This document shows positions 1 through 15,800 of a stretch of 64,000 nt of DNA, in pieces (the first letter of the stretch is position 1; each line of letters begins with the position of its first letter). The notes beneath the pieces were generated by a model, which did not search any database, was not told the DNA's origin, and worked only from the letters and a program-made list of their open reading frames with translations. This DNA comes from Pelecanus crispus (Eukaryota; Chordata; Aves; Pelecaniformes; Pelecanidae): NCBI RefSeq assembly GCF_030463565.1, contig NC_134643.1, positions 41,950,221 to 42,014,220 of the forward strand, given 5' to 3'. Made by a program: the position numbers and the translations under genes.

Positions 1-2986
<2,986 letters not shown>

Positions 2987-4610
2987 AATGGTTTAAGATT
3001 TTCTGCATGTAATTCATTTATGTTCAGTCTTACTCAAGGACTCTGAAGAGTTCTGTCTAAACTCTCTTGAAGAGAGGGATCTGAAACTTTGAGAGCGCCA
3101 AAGGACTTTCTATCTCAACTTATATTAAGGCTGTAAGCTTCATATGGGAATTGGCATCTGTGAGGGCAAGGAAGGGGTTTTGTCAATGTGCTCTTGCTGC
3201 TCATTAAATGGATGTAGATTATTGCCAAGTCAAGTGAAGCACTTCGTTTATCCTCATGGAGCTGAAGGGTTGGCATCTATGTTCTCTCAGTCCCCAGCAT
3301 CTGGAAGGGCAAGAAGCTGGAAATAGAGGGCTGATCTACATCAATCAGTGTAATGGCACATTGTGGCTATTGCCCAAGCCAGACACAAAGTCCTCTGAAA
3401 CTTTATGTAGCCAGTGGTAACACAGGTGAAATGGGTGAATTCCAATATTTCCCATGATCTACAGTATGTAGGGTTTTATGGAAACATTGGGGGTGGGGGG
3501 GAAGAAGTAAGCCTTGCTGCCTATTCTGTATCCTGATACTATCTCAAATTCCCTGAGGACAGGGTTGGTAAAGGTGATGCTGCTACATGATGTTTGAAGC
3601 AAAAGACTAAATATAAAATAAAAACTCACTAGTTTTTCCAGCAAGAATAAATTTGTCTGTGCTTTTTGACATCTTTATTTCTAAACTAATGATATTTATG
3701 AAAGCTGTCAATGCTGTGGTACTTATTAAATTATCTAAAATTAAAGATTATAGTTGTGAATTCACATTCATTTCTTTAGAAATGGAACATTTTTTCCATA
3801 AGCATGGAATAGTTCCATAATGTTTAGCATTCTGACCAGACTATACTCTTGGTTCTTTCTCAGCAGTGGAAGTGTTTGCCATTTTGTTTAGGGTTGCTAT
3901 TCAGAGGTGATGGCCACAACCAAAGAAGTTACAGAGGTTATCCTTGTCGTGAATGGGGAAAGTCTCACTTATAAGCCATTTCAAAATGGGAATTTAACTC
4001 TTGGTGCTCAGGCTTCTATGTTAGGTGATTCTATCTTCCATCATTAATTTATAAAAGAGGTGAAAGTAATTTAGCCTGCACAGATTGTATTTAAACTTTA
4101 GAGATACCCTCGTAATAACCTGTTGCTGTCAACATTCAGAAGGTAGGGCCCATACTTATAAAACTTATAAAAAGTTTTTTCTTTCTATCTTCAGAGATGG
4201 GTGAGTTTTTTGTATTAAACATCTGATTTTTTTTTATGAATGTCTTGTGTGTGTTGCCTGTCTTAGTTCACTTGAATTATGTATTATGTCACCTTTGTGG
4301 GAATATGAAAAAATTTTAACACTTTCCATGTTGAGTTTACTCTTTTGAAATCTGGTCTATATAAATCTGGAATTTATCACTGGAACTAGTTCACTGTATT
4401 ACCCAGTTATACAGAGCAGATTTCAAACTAGTAAAAGCTTTCTGAAGAGAACAAATTGTGTGGCTGCTGTATGTCTGTTCCTGTGGACTGGCATAAAATT
4501 ATAAAAGGAATATATGCACTTAAACTGTAACAATAAACACTTGAGATTTTTATGCATTGTTTGGATTTATACTGCTTCTAAATAAACACTGTGTTGTCTT
4601 TTAAGATTTA
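2987..4610 (+). other. TMEM19: TMEM19 3' UTR with candidate poly(A) signals
   Basis: AT-rich sequence after the TMEM19 stop codon. AATAAA hexamers occur at 3617-3622, 4532-4537 and 4581-4586. The last two are followed by a GT-rich stretch (GTGTTGTCTTTT), the usual arrangement of a cleavage site, so the main transcript end is placed near 4600. The 3617 signal could give a shorter form. The end point is inferred from motifs only. Confidence 0.55.
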
Positions 4611-6103
4611 TTAATACTGTTGTGCTTTCTAGAATTAGAAGTACACAATTTTTGTAAGATACTTTTTCTTTCATTTGCATTCAATTAAATGCATTATTTT
4701 TGTATTCTTTGTTTCCTGAAACAAAGTATACTTTCAAACACTGAAGTGGACATGGTCAGCTTTTCACTATTTTAATATGGGTCTCATTTGAAAAACAGCT
4801 TGCCATAGTGAGAAGACATTCATGATTTTTAATTCGTAGTAGTGTGAAATGCTTTGATGTATTATCATATGAATGAATGTGATCTGAATGAGCTCCTGCC
4901 AGTAGGACTTTCAAAGGTCATTATTCACAATTTTTTATTTGTTATGTCTTAGTGATGTCACTGAGTTGCTTTTGAAATTCCCACACATAGATCTCCAGTA
5001 CTTAGAAAGATCTGAGCATTCTTGAACTGTAAAAAGGACAGCATTAACTCTGGGTATATTATATTGAGTGGAGTATAGCTTATGCAAATATTGTTGCATT
5101 TAACTATTGAGTAGCTGTAAAACTGTTAGCTTTGGGGGGCATGGGGGGAGGTAGGGGATACAGGGAAGAAGTTACAGAATGTGACAAACTGCCTGTAAAC
5201 TGCTGTGTGTCACTAGGGGCAGTTCCTGAGCGCAGAAAGGAGCAGACAGGGATACCACCTGTCCATGTGCTACTTGGAGAGACAGAAAATGCAGGAAGTA
5301 AAAGGGAAAGTGATAAAAAGAGGAGGAGCTAGGAGAAAGCCAAGGAAACTGATAGATTTGAAGGTGCAAAATACGTCACTGTAGTAAGCAAATTTAATTC
5401 CATTCTTCAAACACTGGAATATTAGTTTTGCTTCAGAGCCATTGGTACCATTACTGCATGAGATAACTCTGTCACTGATTTTACTTTCATATTGAAGTGG
5501 CACCAGTATTTCCACAGCACCAAGAGGATACACTCAATATTTTTTTTTTTAATTGAAGAAGTTAAAATTGTGGAGCATTGGTCTTCATTCTTGGCTTGAT
5601 TTTTAGATATGTTAGAGGTTCAGGTAAGAGAATGATTATGACATAATTGTGTATGAGAAATCTTTAGCCAGGTCTCGCTTAGGCGAGAGTGATCCTGAGT
5701 GCTGAAGTATACTGGTATCAGTCACCAATATTCAGTTAATTTTTTATATTTCTATTTTGTTGTTACAACTATATAGACTGTCTTAGGTCTGTCCATGCTG
5801 CTGTTGAGTGGTACATCATTGCAGATGTAAACCACAGTTCCCTGGGACAATGAAATCAAGTGGTATAAAAATGAAGTCCCCTTTAACCACCCCTCTTGGG
5901 TATTAAGGACAAGCTGATGTTCGGAAGGCTGACTTTTACAATAAAGGGCTGAAACATCTTGAAATACTGTTGGCACTTTACGGAACCTGATTTGGGCACT
6001 GGATAAATGTGATAGATTGATATTCACATTAAAATCTGTTAGGATTGGGCCTGTCAGATTTGTAAATGGGCTTTGTTTTCCTTGTGTTTCCCCCAACAGT
6101 GCT
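4611..6103. other. Intergenic, no gene seen
   Basis: AT-rich spacer between the TMEM19 3' end and the first CR1 element. ORFs are short and unrelated to any family I know. A purine-rich patch lies at about 5130-5340. No tRNA, promoter or repeat was recognised. Confidence 0.5.
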
Positions 6104-7001
6104 TTGTTGGGTGGGAGTGTCGATCTGCTGGAGGGTAGGATGGCCCTGCAGAGGGACCTGGACAGGCTGGATCGATGGGCCGTGGCCAACTGTATGAGGT
6201 TCAACAAGGCCAAGTGCCGGGTCCTGCACTTCGGTCACAACAACCCCATGCAACACTACAAGCTTGGGGAGGAGTGGCTGGAAAGCTGCCTGGCCGAAAA
6301 GGATCTGGGGGTGTTGGTAGACAGCCGGCTGAACATGAGCCAGCAGTGTGCCCAGGTGGCCAAGAAGGCCAACAGCATCCTGGCTTGGATCAGGAATGCT
6401 GTGGCCAGCAGGAGCAGGGAGGTGATTGTCCCCCTGTACTCGGCGCTGGTGAGGCCGCACCTGGAATGCTGTGTCCAGTTTTGGGCCCCTCAATACAAGA
6501 AAGACATTGAGGTGCTGGAGCGTGTTCAGAGACGGGCAACAAGGCTGGTGAAGGGTCTGGAGAACAAGTCTTATGAGGAGCGGCTGAGGGAACTGGGGTT
6601 GTTTAGCCTGGAGAAGAGGAGGCTGAGGGGAGACCTTATCACTCTCTACAACTACCTGAAAGGAGGTTGTAGTGAGGTGGGTGTTGGTCTCTTCTCCCAA
6701 GTAGCTAGCGATAGGACGAGAGGAAATGGGCTCAAGCTGCGCCACGGGAGGTTTAGGCTGGAAATTAGGAAAAATTTCTTTACGGAAAGGGTTGTCAAGC
6801 ATTGGAACAGGCTGCCCAGAGAGGTGGTGGAGTCCCCATCCCTGGAAGTGTTCAAAAAACGGGTAGATGTGGCACTTCGGGACATGGTTTAGTCTAGTCT
6901 ACCCTTGATTGGTTTAGGTGGGCTTGGTAGTGTAGATTAATGGTTGGACTGGATGATCTTAAAGGTCTTTTCCAACCTAGACGATTCTATGATTCTATGA
7001 T
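6104..7001 (+). mobile_element. CR1 LINE, 5'-truncated, with open ORF2 C-terminus
   Basis: This is a chicken-repeat-1 (CR1) non-LTR retrotransposon cut off at its 5' end. One uninterrupted reading frame runs from about 6104 to the stop TAG at 6890-6892 and gives the region after the reverse-transcriptase core: [20 protein letters not shown], then a KCRVLHFG segment, [57 protein letters not shown] and KHWNRLP. All are hallmarks of avian CR1 ORF2. The 3' UTR ends in the diagnostic direct repeats GATTCTATGATTCTATGA at 6983-7000. The catalytic RT motif and the endonuclease are missing because of the truncation, so this copy cannot move by itself. The open frame over about 790 bases suggests a fairly young insertion. 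The 5' junction is uncertain by several bases. Confidence 0.93.
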
Positions 7002-7543
7002 CCCCCACTCAGCCTTTTTTTAAATTTCATTATCCAGCATCTTAAATAGCAGCAAGTCACTCTTCTTCAAGCAGGAGTTGGCCTGTTTTTACAGAAAGTT
7101 TATTCACTTAAAGCTTTGTAGGTACATTACAGTCTCTGCTTCTGCCTGTTGCCATAACTGGATAATAACTTCCAATTTAAATACTGCTTCTGTTGGCGGG
7201 TGGGGTGCAGCAATTACGGGCCTGTTATAATGCGTAAAGAAGAGCAGGTACATTAATTCACTCAGTCTGTATGGATCCCTGCAGTGCTCCCAAGCCTGCA
7301 GCCACCTTCAGTAAATATTAATGCAAGTCCCAAATGAAGATGAAATATGGGAATGTGGAAATAAAGCTGTTGGGCAAATGGCAGCTTGTGCTTAGGTACT
7401 CCCAAGTTTGTAAAATGAGACCAAGTAAAGAAATTCCATCAAGACAGCATTTATTCAGTAATCTGTAATTCAGTAATTATTTTCTACAACTTTCAGGAGA
7501 AAATGGGTTAGTTTTAGTATCTTGCCACTACAACCACGAACTG
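7002..7543. other. Intergenic, no gene seen
   Basis: Spacer between two CR1 pieces. No long ORF, RNA gene or repeat recognised. Confidence 0.45.
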
Positions 7544-7700
7544 GAATCATAGAATGGCTCGGGTTGGAAGGGACCTCGAAGGATCATCTGGTCCAACCTT
7601 CTGTGGGAAAGGGAGCTTAGGTGAGATTATTGAGCACCCTGTCCAACTGCATCTTGAAAACCTCTGGTGATGGGGACTCTACCACATCCCTAAATGTCAG
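7544..7700 (-). mobile_element. CR1 LINE 3' end fragment
   Basis: Reading the + strand, AATCATAGAATGG at 7544 is followed by GGTTGGAAGGGACCTCGAAGG and ATCATCTGGTCCAACC. This is the reverse complement of a CR1 3' tail. The match fades near 7700 (CTCTACCACATCCCTAAATG is still typical). The fragment contains only 3' noncoding and adjacent sequence, with no coding capacity. Confidence 0.88.
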
Positions 7701-8644
7701 AGTTTTCCTTGAAACACAGTAAAGTGGATGCACAGGAAAGCAGAAGACCACGGTTATGTGAGTTCTGGCTGGGAAACCTTCTGTGCGACTGAATGATAGT
7801 ATGAAGTAGTAATGTCATACAAGTTATCACTTTGAAAATATCTTTAGAGTAAACATACCCTCCCTTAGCAGATCTTCTAGCAGGATTGTTTGCTCTGTGC
7901 TGCTCTGGGATCTGCAGTCTTAGAGTTCCTAATCCAGGTGGTTGACTGAAGAAGAAAAGACTGGGTTTAGCTAAAATGTGGAAGAACCAGTCTGACCCGT
8001 GTTGAGGGAAGGGGTTTTGGAAAGGGAAATAGCACCAATCTGGAAACAGCTGCCACTGTGGGGGGAGCTACCCAGTTGGACTTGCAGAGCTGCCTGTGAA
8101 GCCCTGTATAACTTGTTTGTACCTCTTGGTTGGTGGCTGCTTTTTGTGGCTTTGTTCAAACAAACATAAAGCAGAATTAAACACTGCAATGTGATCGCTG
8201 TCCAAATTGGGCTTGGAGGTTCAAACCCACGCTATTAGCATCCTTGCAGTTTAAAAAAATAGGAATGCATTCTGCAGTTAGAGGAAATGTCAGCAAAAAG
8301 CAAGAACACAGTAAGAAAACTCTTCTGGTCTTTAGAGGACATTTGTTAATACCCTCCAATAACTTCAGTAACTAGTTTTGTAAGGACTTCATAAATGCAG
8401 CCCTAGCCGCAAAGCTGAGAAGGTAGAAGGACATCGTAAAAACTCATGCTGACCCGAAGAAGCGACATCATGTATGTAATGCAGAAGTAAACACCTGTGC
8501 GCAGGCTTCTTGTTACAAAGGCTGAGCTCTGCACCCCAATCTCGTGGTTCTGTAAACTGGAGAACATGCTGTTCTTAATTCTTTCTCTCAATTAACCCAG
8601 CTATAGGCTTCATAGAAGCCCTCAGGTTTCCAGGGAGTTTGTTG
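7701..8644. other. Intergenic, no gene seen
   Basis: Unique-looking spacer before the first solo LTR. Only short ORFs. Nothing recognised. Confidence 0.45.
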
Positions 8645-9219
8645 GATAATGTCGTGGTTTAGCCCCAGCCAGCAACTAAGCACCACGCAGCCGCTCACTC
8701 ACTCCCCCTACCCCAGTGGGATGGGGGAGAGAATCAGAGGAGTTAAGAGTGAGAAACACTCCTGGGTTGAGATAAGAACAGTTTAATAATTGAAATAAAG
8801 TAAAATAATAATGATAATAGTAACAAGATAATAATAATAGTAATAATAATATACGAAGCAAGTGATGCACAATGCAATTGCTCACCACCCGCCAACCGAT
8901 ACCCAGCCAGTCCCTGAGCAGCGATCGCTGCTCCCCGGCCAACTCCCCCCAGTTTCTATACTGAGCATGACGTCATATGGTATGGAACAGCCCTTTGGTC
9001 AGTTTGGATCAACTCTTCCGGCTGTGCCCCCTCCCAGTTTCTTGTGCACCTGGCAGAGCATGGGAAGCTGAAAAGTCCTTGACTAGCATAAGCAGTACTG
9101 AGTAACAACTAAAACATCAGCGTTATCAACATTCTTCTCCTACTAAATCCAAAACACAGCACTATGCCTGCTGCTAGGAAGAAAATTAACAATATCCCAG
9201 CCGAAACCAGGACAGATAA
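8645..9219 (-). mobile_element. Solo LTR, ERVL type, with 5-bp target duplication
   Basis: A 565-base solo long terminal repeat occupies 8650-9214 in reverse orientation. On the + strand it begins TGTCGTGGTTTAGCCCC and ends GAAACCAGGACA, so in its own orientation it has the canonical TG...CA ends. It is flanked by the perfect direct repeat GATAA (8645-8649 and 9215-9219), which marks a genuine insertion; 5 bp is the usual duplication length for this class. It holds the AT-rich trinucleotide tract at 8807-8853, a TGACGTCA palindrome at 8968-8975 followed in its own orientation by a TATAGAAA-like box, and a reverse ATTAAA poly(A) signal at 8782-8787. No internal viral genes flank it, so it is a recombination remnant. 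It is clearly related to the LTR at 12265-12830. Confidence 0.93.
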
Positions 9220-12200
9220 ATACATCAATCAACGTCTACCCTTACAACCCAGCACAGCTATACATTTATAAAGCATCAAAATCCCGGTGAAACAGCCCAA
9301 ATCACTGCTTCTTATCAATGCTGGGCTGGTATCAATCATGGGGGTGACAGTAGTTACCGTGCTCTGCTGTTTGTTTGCTGCACTGACTTCTGCGGAGTTC
9401 AGCCCAGTACGAGAAAAGCAATGACCTCTGTCATCCCAATTTTTTTGTTACGTCTACTCGTTATCCTGATATTTCATAATTCCATTTGTGGACTTCGTAA
9501 GTCCTGAAATATTCCACTGTCAAAAGCTGCTGCAATCAAATGCTCTGCCAGAACAACTGTAGTTTCAGTCTGCCTTCAAACTGCCAAATGCCTCTGGTTG
9601 TAGTTCTCCCAATATGTATGCGTCATCTCGTTGCGTTAAGTGCCTCCTCCTAATACAATTTAAAATGAAGAAGTGAAAGGAGGTGATTCATGACACATTG
9701 GGATAAGAAGCATGAGTGTAATTCACCTCTGGAATTCTGGAAACCCTATGTCTTTTGGTAGGTGCCATAAGAGAAGAAACGGGTGTCAGCGTCTGACATT
9801 GCACTCAGCAGTGTCTGCCCAAGGGGCTCTATAGCTGACTTAACCTGTGCAAAGCCATGCCAGGAAAAAAAAAAAGAAAAAAAACCCAAACAACCAAACC
9901 CTAAAAAGTGTGCAAAGCCATTATGACAAGACAAAATGGAAGCACAATTTAATTTATTGTACTTTAGAGTTTGAAGTTAAACAAAGGTATTCTCACACTG
10001 GGTTGCCTATAGATTTATGAGTAATACACTGCTTAGATTCAGATACGTTTGGTTTAGAGTGGTTTAACATATACTTCACTTGGGTTCAGAGCTCATCTGA
10101 AATAAGAATGTATTCTAGATTTCAAGTTTAGATGCCTTTCCTTTTTCTCTTCTTATCTCTAATGAAGTCAGTTTTTTACTATATGTTTTGATTTTTTTCT
10201 ACAATGGAAAACTGCTTATCACCTGTCTTCACTTACTGTTCTATGTGAGAAACAATCTTCATTCTTAAGGTATAACAAAGTCAGGAGGAGAGAGGCAAGG
10301 ATAAACCCACGTGTAGTTTTGAAAATACTTTGCCCAATTGCTCTTTGCAGATGTTTTTGCATTAGAGTGCAAGCTCTAGCTTGATTACAGCATGCTCCAC
10401 TTTATTGACTTGTACTCTTACATCATACATAGGCAAACTGTTCTGCCTCCAGCCCTCCAGGCAATCACAGGAACACAGGCCTTGCACAGTGAATGGCTTG
10501 AGTGAGCTTGTAATAGCATTTTTAGAAGGAGAATAAAGTCCAAATTCACAAAATACACAAGGGCTTAATTTAAGTGTTCTCCAACCCAAAATGTTCTCCA
10601 ACCCGGTCTAGTGACTTTTGCCACAAATTTCTTCTTTGCTAGAGAATTTCAGTATTTTCATAGCCAATAGATTATCTTTCACTCCTGATATTTGGCACAT
10701 TTAAAGTGAAAGGGTTGTTGTATCTCAGATTTTTTTCCCCTTAATTCTTGGTTATTTTCACTGTAACAGGGCAGTGTTGCTACCCTCTATTTTCTTGTGA
10801 TTTTTCAGAATGCTGCTTTTATTGAAAAAAGTAAACCTTCCATGTGCTCACTTAGTACTTACACTAAAAACAGAGTTACTGGTGGTACCAAACCATTATC
10901 TGGCATAGAAGAAAAGCAAGTGTTTAATAAGTGGCCAAACTGAAAAGAAGAAATGAATTAATGCCACAGCTTATTTCGTATTAAGGAACGCAAATGAACA
11001 TATCATTTAATGGCAGCCTGAATTCCAGCAGGCATGTGTTAATGTTCATACTCAGCATTTAAGCATTGTCCTGAAGAATGAAAGATGTTAACTGTTGCTG
11101 ACTTTTGTACATAATGTAGCAGCAAAATCTTACTAGATTTAATAGGCACTGCTATAAAGACTGCTTTTTGACACCTCTAATTTTAAAATATTAAAACTGT
11201 CAAGAGTGTTGTCTTTGAGGACTAGCCATTTGCTGAAGTTAAATCCAACCTTTTTTTTTTTTTTTATAATTTGTTTTATATGAAAGGGATAGTACCTTTT
11301 AGATTAGTAATTTTCTTCACACCATTACCAGGATAACATTTTGTCTAAAGGTTACTCCTACTTTTTGTCCAAAAAGCAAACATTAAAAATGTAAGCCCAA
11401 AAGAATTTTTTTAAAATTTAAATGTAGTTAACATTATTGAAAATTACCGTTAAATCTGTGATACCACTTCAAGTCCCTTAAATGATATCTGTATGTTCTT
11501 GCATACAGCAGCTCTAGTTTGGTATTTAAGCTAGAAGGTAAGAGAATAAGGATTGTTGATAGTAACGTAAATGTATCAGTCTATACCCATGTCTTCACAG
11601 AATTTACAAACCCCCAAAATAACACCTGCACATATGCCATTTGGGGGTTGTTATCGCTAGTTCTTTGCAATTGTAATCCTCTCCTGTTAAATATCCTCCC
11701 CTGTTTATTTTCTGCCATTAGCTGAAGAATGCAGTTTTCTTCGTTGCAGTTTCCTCTCTCTCTTTCTCTCTTTCACCGCCCTAGCTCCTGGGCTGGAGAC
11801 CACAGCTACTCTGATCCTCGCGAATGTCAATGAGAGGGACCACAGAACAGTGACTCTTTTCATAGCAGCAGATACAAAGTTACTGTTTACTCTTCTGTGC
11901 GTGGCACAGGACTGATCTGTTTTGTGCAATTATTTTTTTCTTTGCTAGTGCAAAGAGTCATATAAAAATACCGTTTGGTGTCCTCTGGGGCCTATAATGT
12001 CTCCCTTCCCATCCAGGTTTAGGGAAAAGTGAAATATAAAACAATAAAAGCTGACTGCTAGGGTTGAAAGTTGCAGACAGCTGAGCTCCGCTTCTGCATT
12101 AAAGATGCTGAGGAGTGCTAAGGTACCTTTGTCTGTACACGAGTTTAATGCAGAGAGACCTTTGGATTTGAAGGCAATCCTAAAAAAATCAGCTCAGCAT

Positions 12201-12259
12201 CTTGCCCAGAATCGAAGCATCAGTCCTGTGTGAGACCGTATCAGGACACAACAGAGACA
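9220..12259. other. Spacer between the two inverted LTRs
   Basis: About 3 kb of AT-rich DNA between two LTRs of opposite orientation. It shows homopolymer patches (A-rich at 9868-9892, T-run near 11252-11268) and a CT-rich tract at about 11750-11775. I see no gag, pol or env remnants and no host gene, so the two LTRs do not bound one provirus. Confidence 0.6.
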
Positions 12260-12835
12260 CAGCCTGTCCTGGTTTTGGCTGGGATAGAGTTAATTTTCTT
12301 CCTAGTAGCAGGCACAGTGCTGTGGTTTGGATTTAGTAGGAGAAGAATGTTGATAACACACTGATGTTTTAGTTGTTGCTAAGTACTGCTTATGCTAGTC
12401 AAGGACTTTTCAGCTTCCCGTGCTCTGCCAGGTGCACAAGAAACTGGGAGGGGGCACAGCCAGGACAGCTGACCCAAACTGACCAAAGGGCTATTCCATA
12501 CCATATGACGTCATGCTCAGTATAGAAACTGGGGGGGGTTGGCCAGGGGGCAGCGATTGCTGCTTGGGAACTGTCTGGGTATCGGTCAGTGGGTGGTGAG
12601 CAATTGCATTGTGCATCACTTGCTTTGTATATTATTATTACTATTATTATTATCTTGTTACTATTATCATTATTATTTTACTTTATTTCAATTATTAAAC
12701 TGTTCTTATCTCAACCCAGGAGTGTTTCTCACTCTTACTCCTCCGATTCTCTCCCCCATTCCATCGGGGTAGGGGGAGTGAGCGAGCGGCTGCGTGGTGC
12801 TTAGTTGCTGGCTGGGGCTAAACCACAACACAGCC
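12260..12835 (+). mobile_element. Solo LTR, ERVL type, with 5-bp target duplication
   Basis: A 566-base solo LTR occupies 12265-12830, starting TGTCCTGGTTTTGGCTGGG and ending GCTAAACCACAACA. CAGCC precedes it (12260-12264) and follows it (12831-12835), a 5-bp target duplication different from that of the other copy, so the two insertions were independent. Visible regulatory parts are TGACGTCA at 12506-12513, a TATAGAAA-like box at 12521-12528, a trinucleotide ATT-rich tract at 12630-12690, and ATTAAA at 12694-12699. No retroviral coding sequence adjoins it. It shares end sequences, CRE, AT tract and poly(A) signal with the copy at 8650-9214, in opposite orientation. Confidence 0.94.
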
Positions 12836-15800
12836 ACACCAGGATTATTTTACTTCTCTACCCAAGAGCACCATTTTTCTCAGGGAAGCTGAAAAGCAGA
12901 AAAGTAAATTGGCTTTGCCACACCACCTGCACTTACATTGTCCTTTCTCTAGTAAGAAGTGGTCCGCTTAGTAATTTTTGTAAAGACTCCTTGTAACAGT
13001 GAGAGCACTTTTATCTCTCCTATGCCAGAGCAGTCCTAATTTAAAGTGTCACAGGTTGATCAAAGTTTTCAGCAGAGTTATTTTCCTGCGCCTTGTTTTC
13101 AGCACAGAGTTTGTGCAAATCTTTGTACAGTCAATAACACTGTTGTCCTTTTGCCAAGGTCGGTGGCATCAAGCACTCCAGCGCAGCTCTATTTCATCAG
13201 TGTTTGACCCCGTGAAGTGGAGAGCAGCGAGATACTAGCCAGCAAAATGTTCAAGTACACAGTTAATTTTAAGCACAAGAGTAGTCCCACTGAAGTGTTA
13301 GTGACTGAGGGGCATGCTAGTGTTGTTTAAAGTTAAGCAGACTGAGCAGCATTGCTGAATTGCAGTCAGCATGCTCCTCTCCATCACCTCTAGCAGATTG
13401 GGCCTGCTCATGTGAGTAAAGTTTATTCAGTGCATGCACAGTTGCAGGACTGAGTTAATTGGTTTTATCTTTGATGAATTGGGCTTAATCTTCAAACATA
13501 AAGTAACTCATTCAAAATGCTTGTATTATTACTGCCATCAGTTCAGATCCTCCCTACCCTGGCACTTGTTTTCAGCCTCAGAAAAAGCATTTCAGTAGTC
13601 TTCAAAGAAGGTTTTAAAGAAATGAATGTGTACAGGCTATTTAAAATTGCTGCACCCAGAAACTGGGTGTAGTAAAACTCCTTTAAATTATATAATACAA
13701 AGCAATCCAGGTTGAAAACAAACAAAAAGTTCTCCAGGTGAAATGGGCATTTAAAGAGTATCTGTAATTGCTCAGATAGAAAGCTGAAACCATGATTGAA
13801 TTTGCCTAAAATATAAGCTCTAATTCATATGAGAATTAGTCAGGGAAGACATAATTAAATTAGACAGGAGGTGAGACTAGTTGATGGCACCAATATGTTT
13901 TGGCTTGATGGTCTGTGAACTTTGTGAACTGATCACTTATATGAGACTAGAAATACATCTGAACAAGGAGTGACTCTCAAAATGGTGTGCCTAATTTGTC
14001 AGTGAAAACATTCTTATCTATATTGGTGGGAGTTATTGATGCATAACATAGCCATTTAACCACACGCTAATCACGTGGCAGACAAGTGCCATGAATATGC
14101 AATTATAGTCTCTAAAAATGTCTCGTCAACTAATTAAACAATGAAGGTGATCAATATTTCAGTTTTTTATCCCACTGAAAACACTGGTGGCCCCAGACAC
14201 CCAAAAGTACCTTTCAGGCTATGCTACTTCAGCAAACAGTCTGTCATCTCTACAGTGTTGCTTCCTGAAGCACTGGGATTTGCCCGGCAGTGGGAAAGCT
14301 CTGTGGAGTGGCTTAGCTATGTTCACCCACTTTCAGTTACACTGCGTGGTAACACTGCATGGTTTGCTGCAGCAAAGTAAATTTAATGATAAGCAGCAAT
14401 CTAGGACTTAACATTTTACAAATTTTCTGTGGTTTTTTGATCGGCTTGTTATTTTTATACAGCTATGCAAATGTACTGTCCTGCTACCTTAGCGCATCCT
14501 GTCCTCTGTTTTGCATGAAAAAAAGCAAAATATTTTTCTTTTACAAAGAACAGAGTTATCAGCTGGTGCCTGTTGACAGAAGCACAGCTTAATACCAAAG
14601 GAAGCATTTGTTTTCCTCGAATTTGCTATTAGATACACATAGTTTCTTCATCTGCTAACATTAATACATTTAAAATTTATCTGGATACCTAAGCAGCCTT
14701 AAGTGTTCAGACTCAAAAGAACTTGCAGGCCTTTGATGGTGAGCGGAAGCGATTTCCTGATAAAAACACAGAATTACTAAATACAGGAGGATTTCCCAAG
14801 TGGCTTGCCTCAGCAGAGTTCTACTATGGTATTAATGTTGCAATAACGCCACTGGAAGAATTTAAGCCATATTTCCATTATTGCTACAGATCTGTGTGCT
14901 CTGTGTCCTGAGGGACTTGGCATTTAATTCTGCTTGCTGAGGAGACTGTTTGAATGCATTACAGCAGCTCCTGAAGTAGGACTGGGACAGCAGATCTTGG
15001 CTGACTTCTCCTACCAGGCTGAACCAGCAGCACCAGGGGGCCAGTCTCGCTCTTTCCCCTGAATTATTTGCTTCTGTGAATTATTTGAACTCTTCTGATT
15101 GCTGCAAATAGGTTTTGTCCCTTCCTGGGGGACTTCTGAGCTTTGTGGGCCAGGTTGCTTAGTCAGTGCCCAGGGAGTCCAATGAGAAACAGCAGGAGAT
15201 GGGGGCAGAGACAGGACTGGGGACCAGGCCACAGCATCAGTCCACAGACTGTCAGACAGGACTGGAGACCGGCAAGGATATCTACTCTGTAGGTCTCAAG
15301 TCCATCCAGCAAGACCAGTTGGCAAGTGAGGACAGCAGGGAACAGAGCAAGGCACAGGCACACCTATGACATAGCTCGGACGAGGTGTGGGTGCTCAGGC
15401 TGGAGCTGTGCTCCTGGGCTGTGGATAGAAGGTGGTGGTGGGGGTCCTGGACAAGGCTGGTCAGGGCCGTTAAAAAAGTCTGTTCATGCATGCAGAGCCC
15501 TGACAATCGTGCTCTTCCAGAGGACAATTCAGTTCAGAAGGTTATCTTAGGTGTTACGAATTGTCTTCTTCCATGATGAACTACAAGTGAAGCCTACAGG
15601 TCTCAGGTCCAATAGTCTCAGGTCCTGCAGCACCTGAAGGCAGAAGCCCAAAGCTCGCTACCTGAATACGCCTGTCAGTGACACACCTAGGCTGCAAACA
15701 GGCAGCAGAGAAATCCCCTCGCACAGGCAAGCACTGTATTCTCTTACATGGCATGGCCTCCTAACAACCAAGGATCCTCTTGTATAGTTTACACAGAGGG

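Noticed and set aside
6029-6802. Minus-strand ORF of 257 codons
   Set aside because: Antisense shadow of the open CR1 ORF2 frame on the + strand.
12589-12804. ORFs inside the solo LTRs as genes
   Set aside because: The Leu/Ile/Tyr-rich translations come from the ATT-rich tract of the LTR and appear in mirrored form in both copies.
8650-12830. The two LTRs as ends of one provirus
   Set aside because: They lie in opposite orientation, have different target duplications, and the spacer shows no retroviral genes.
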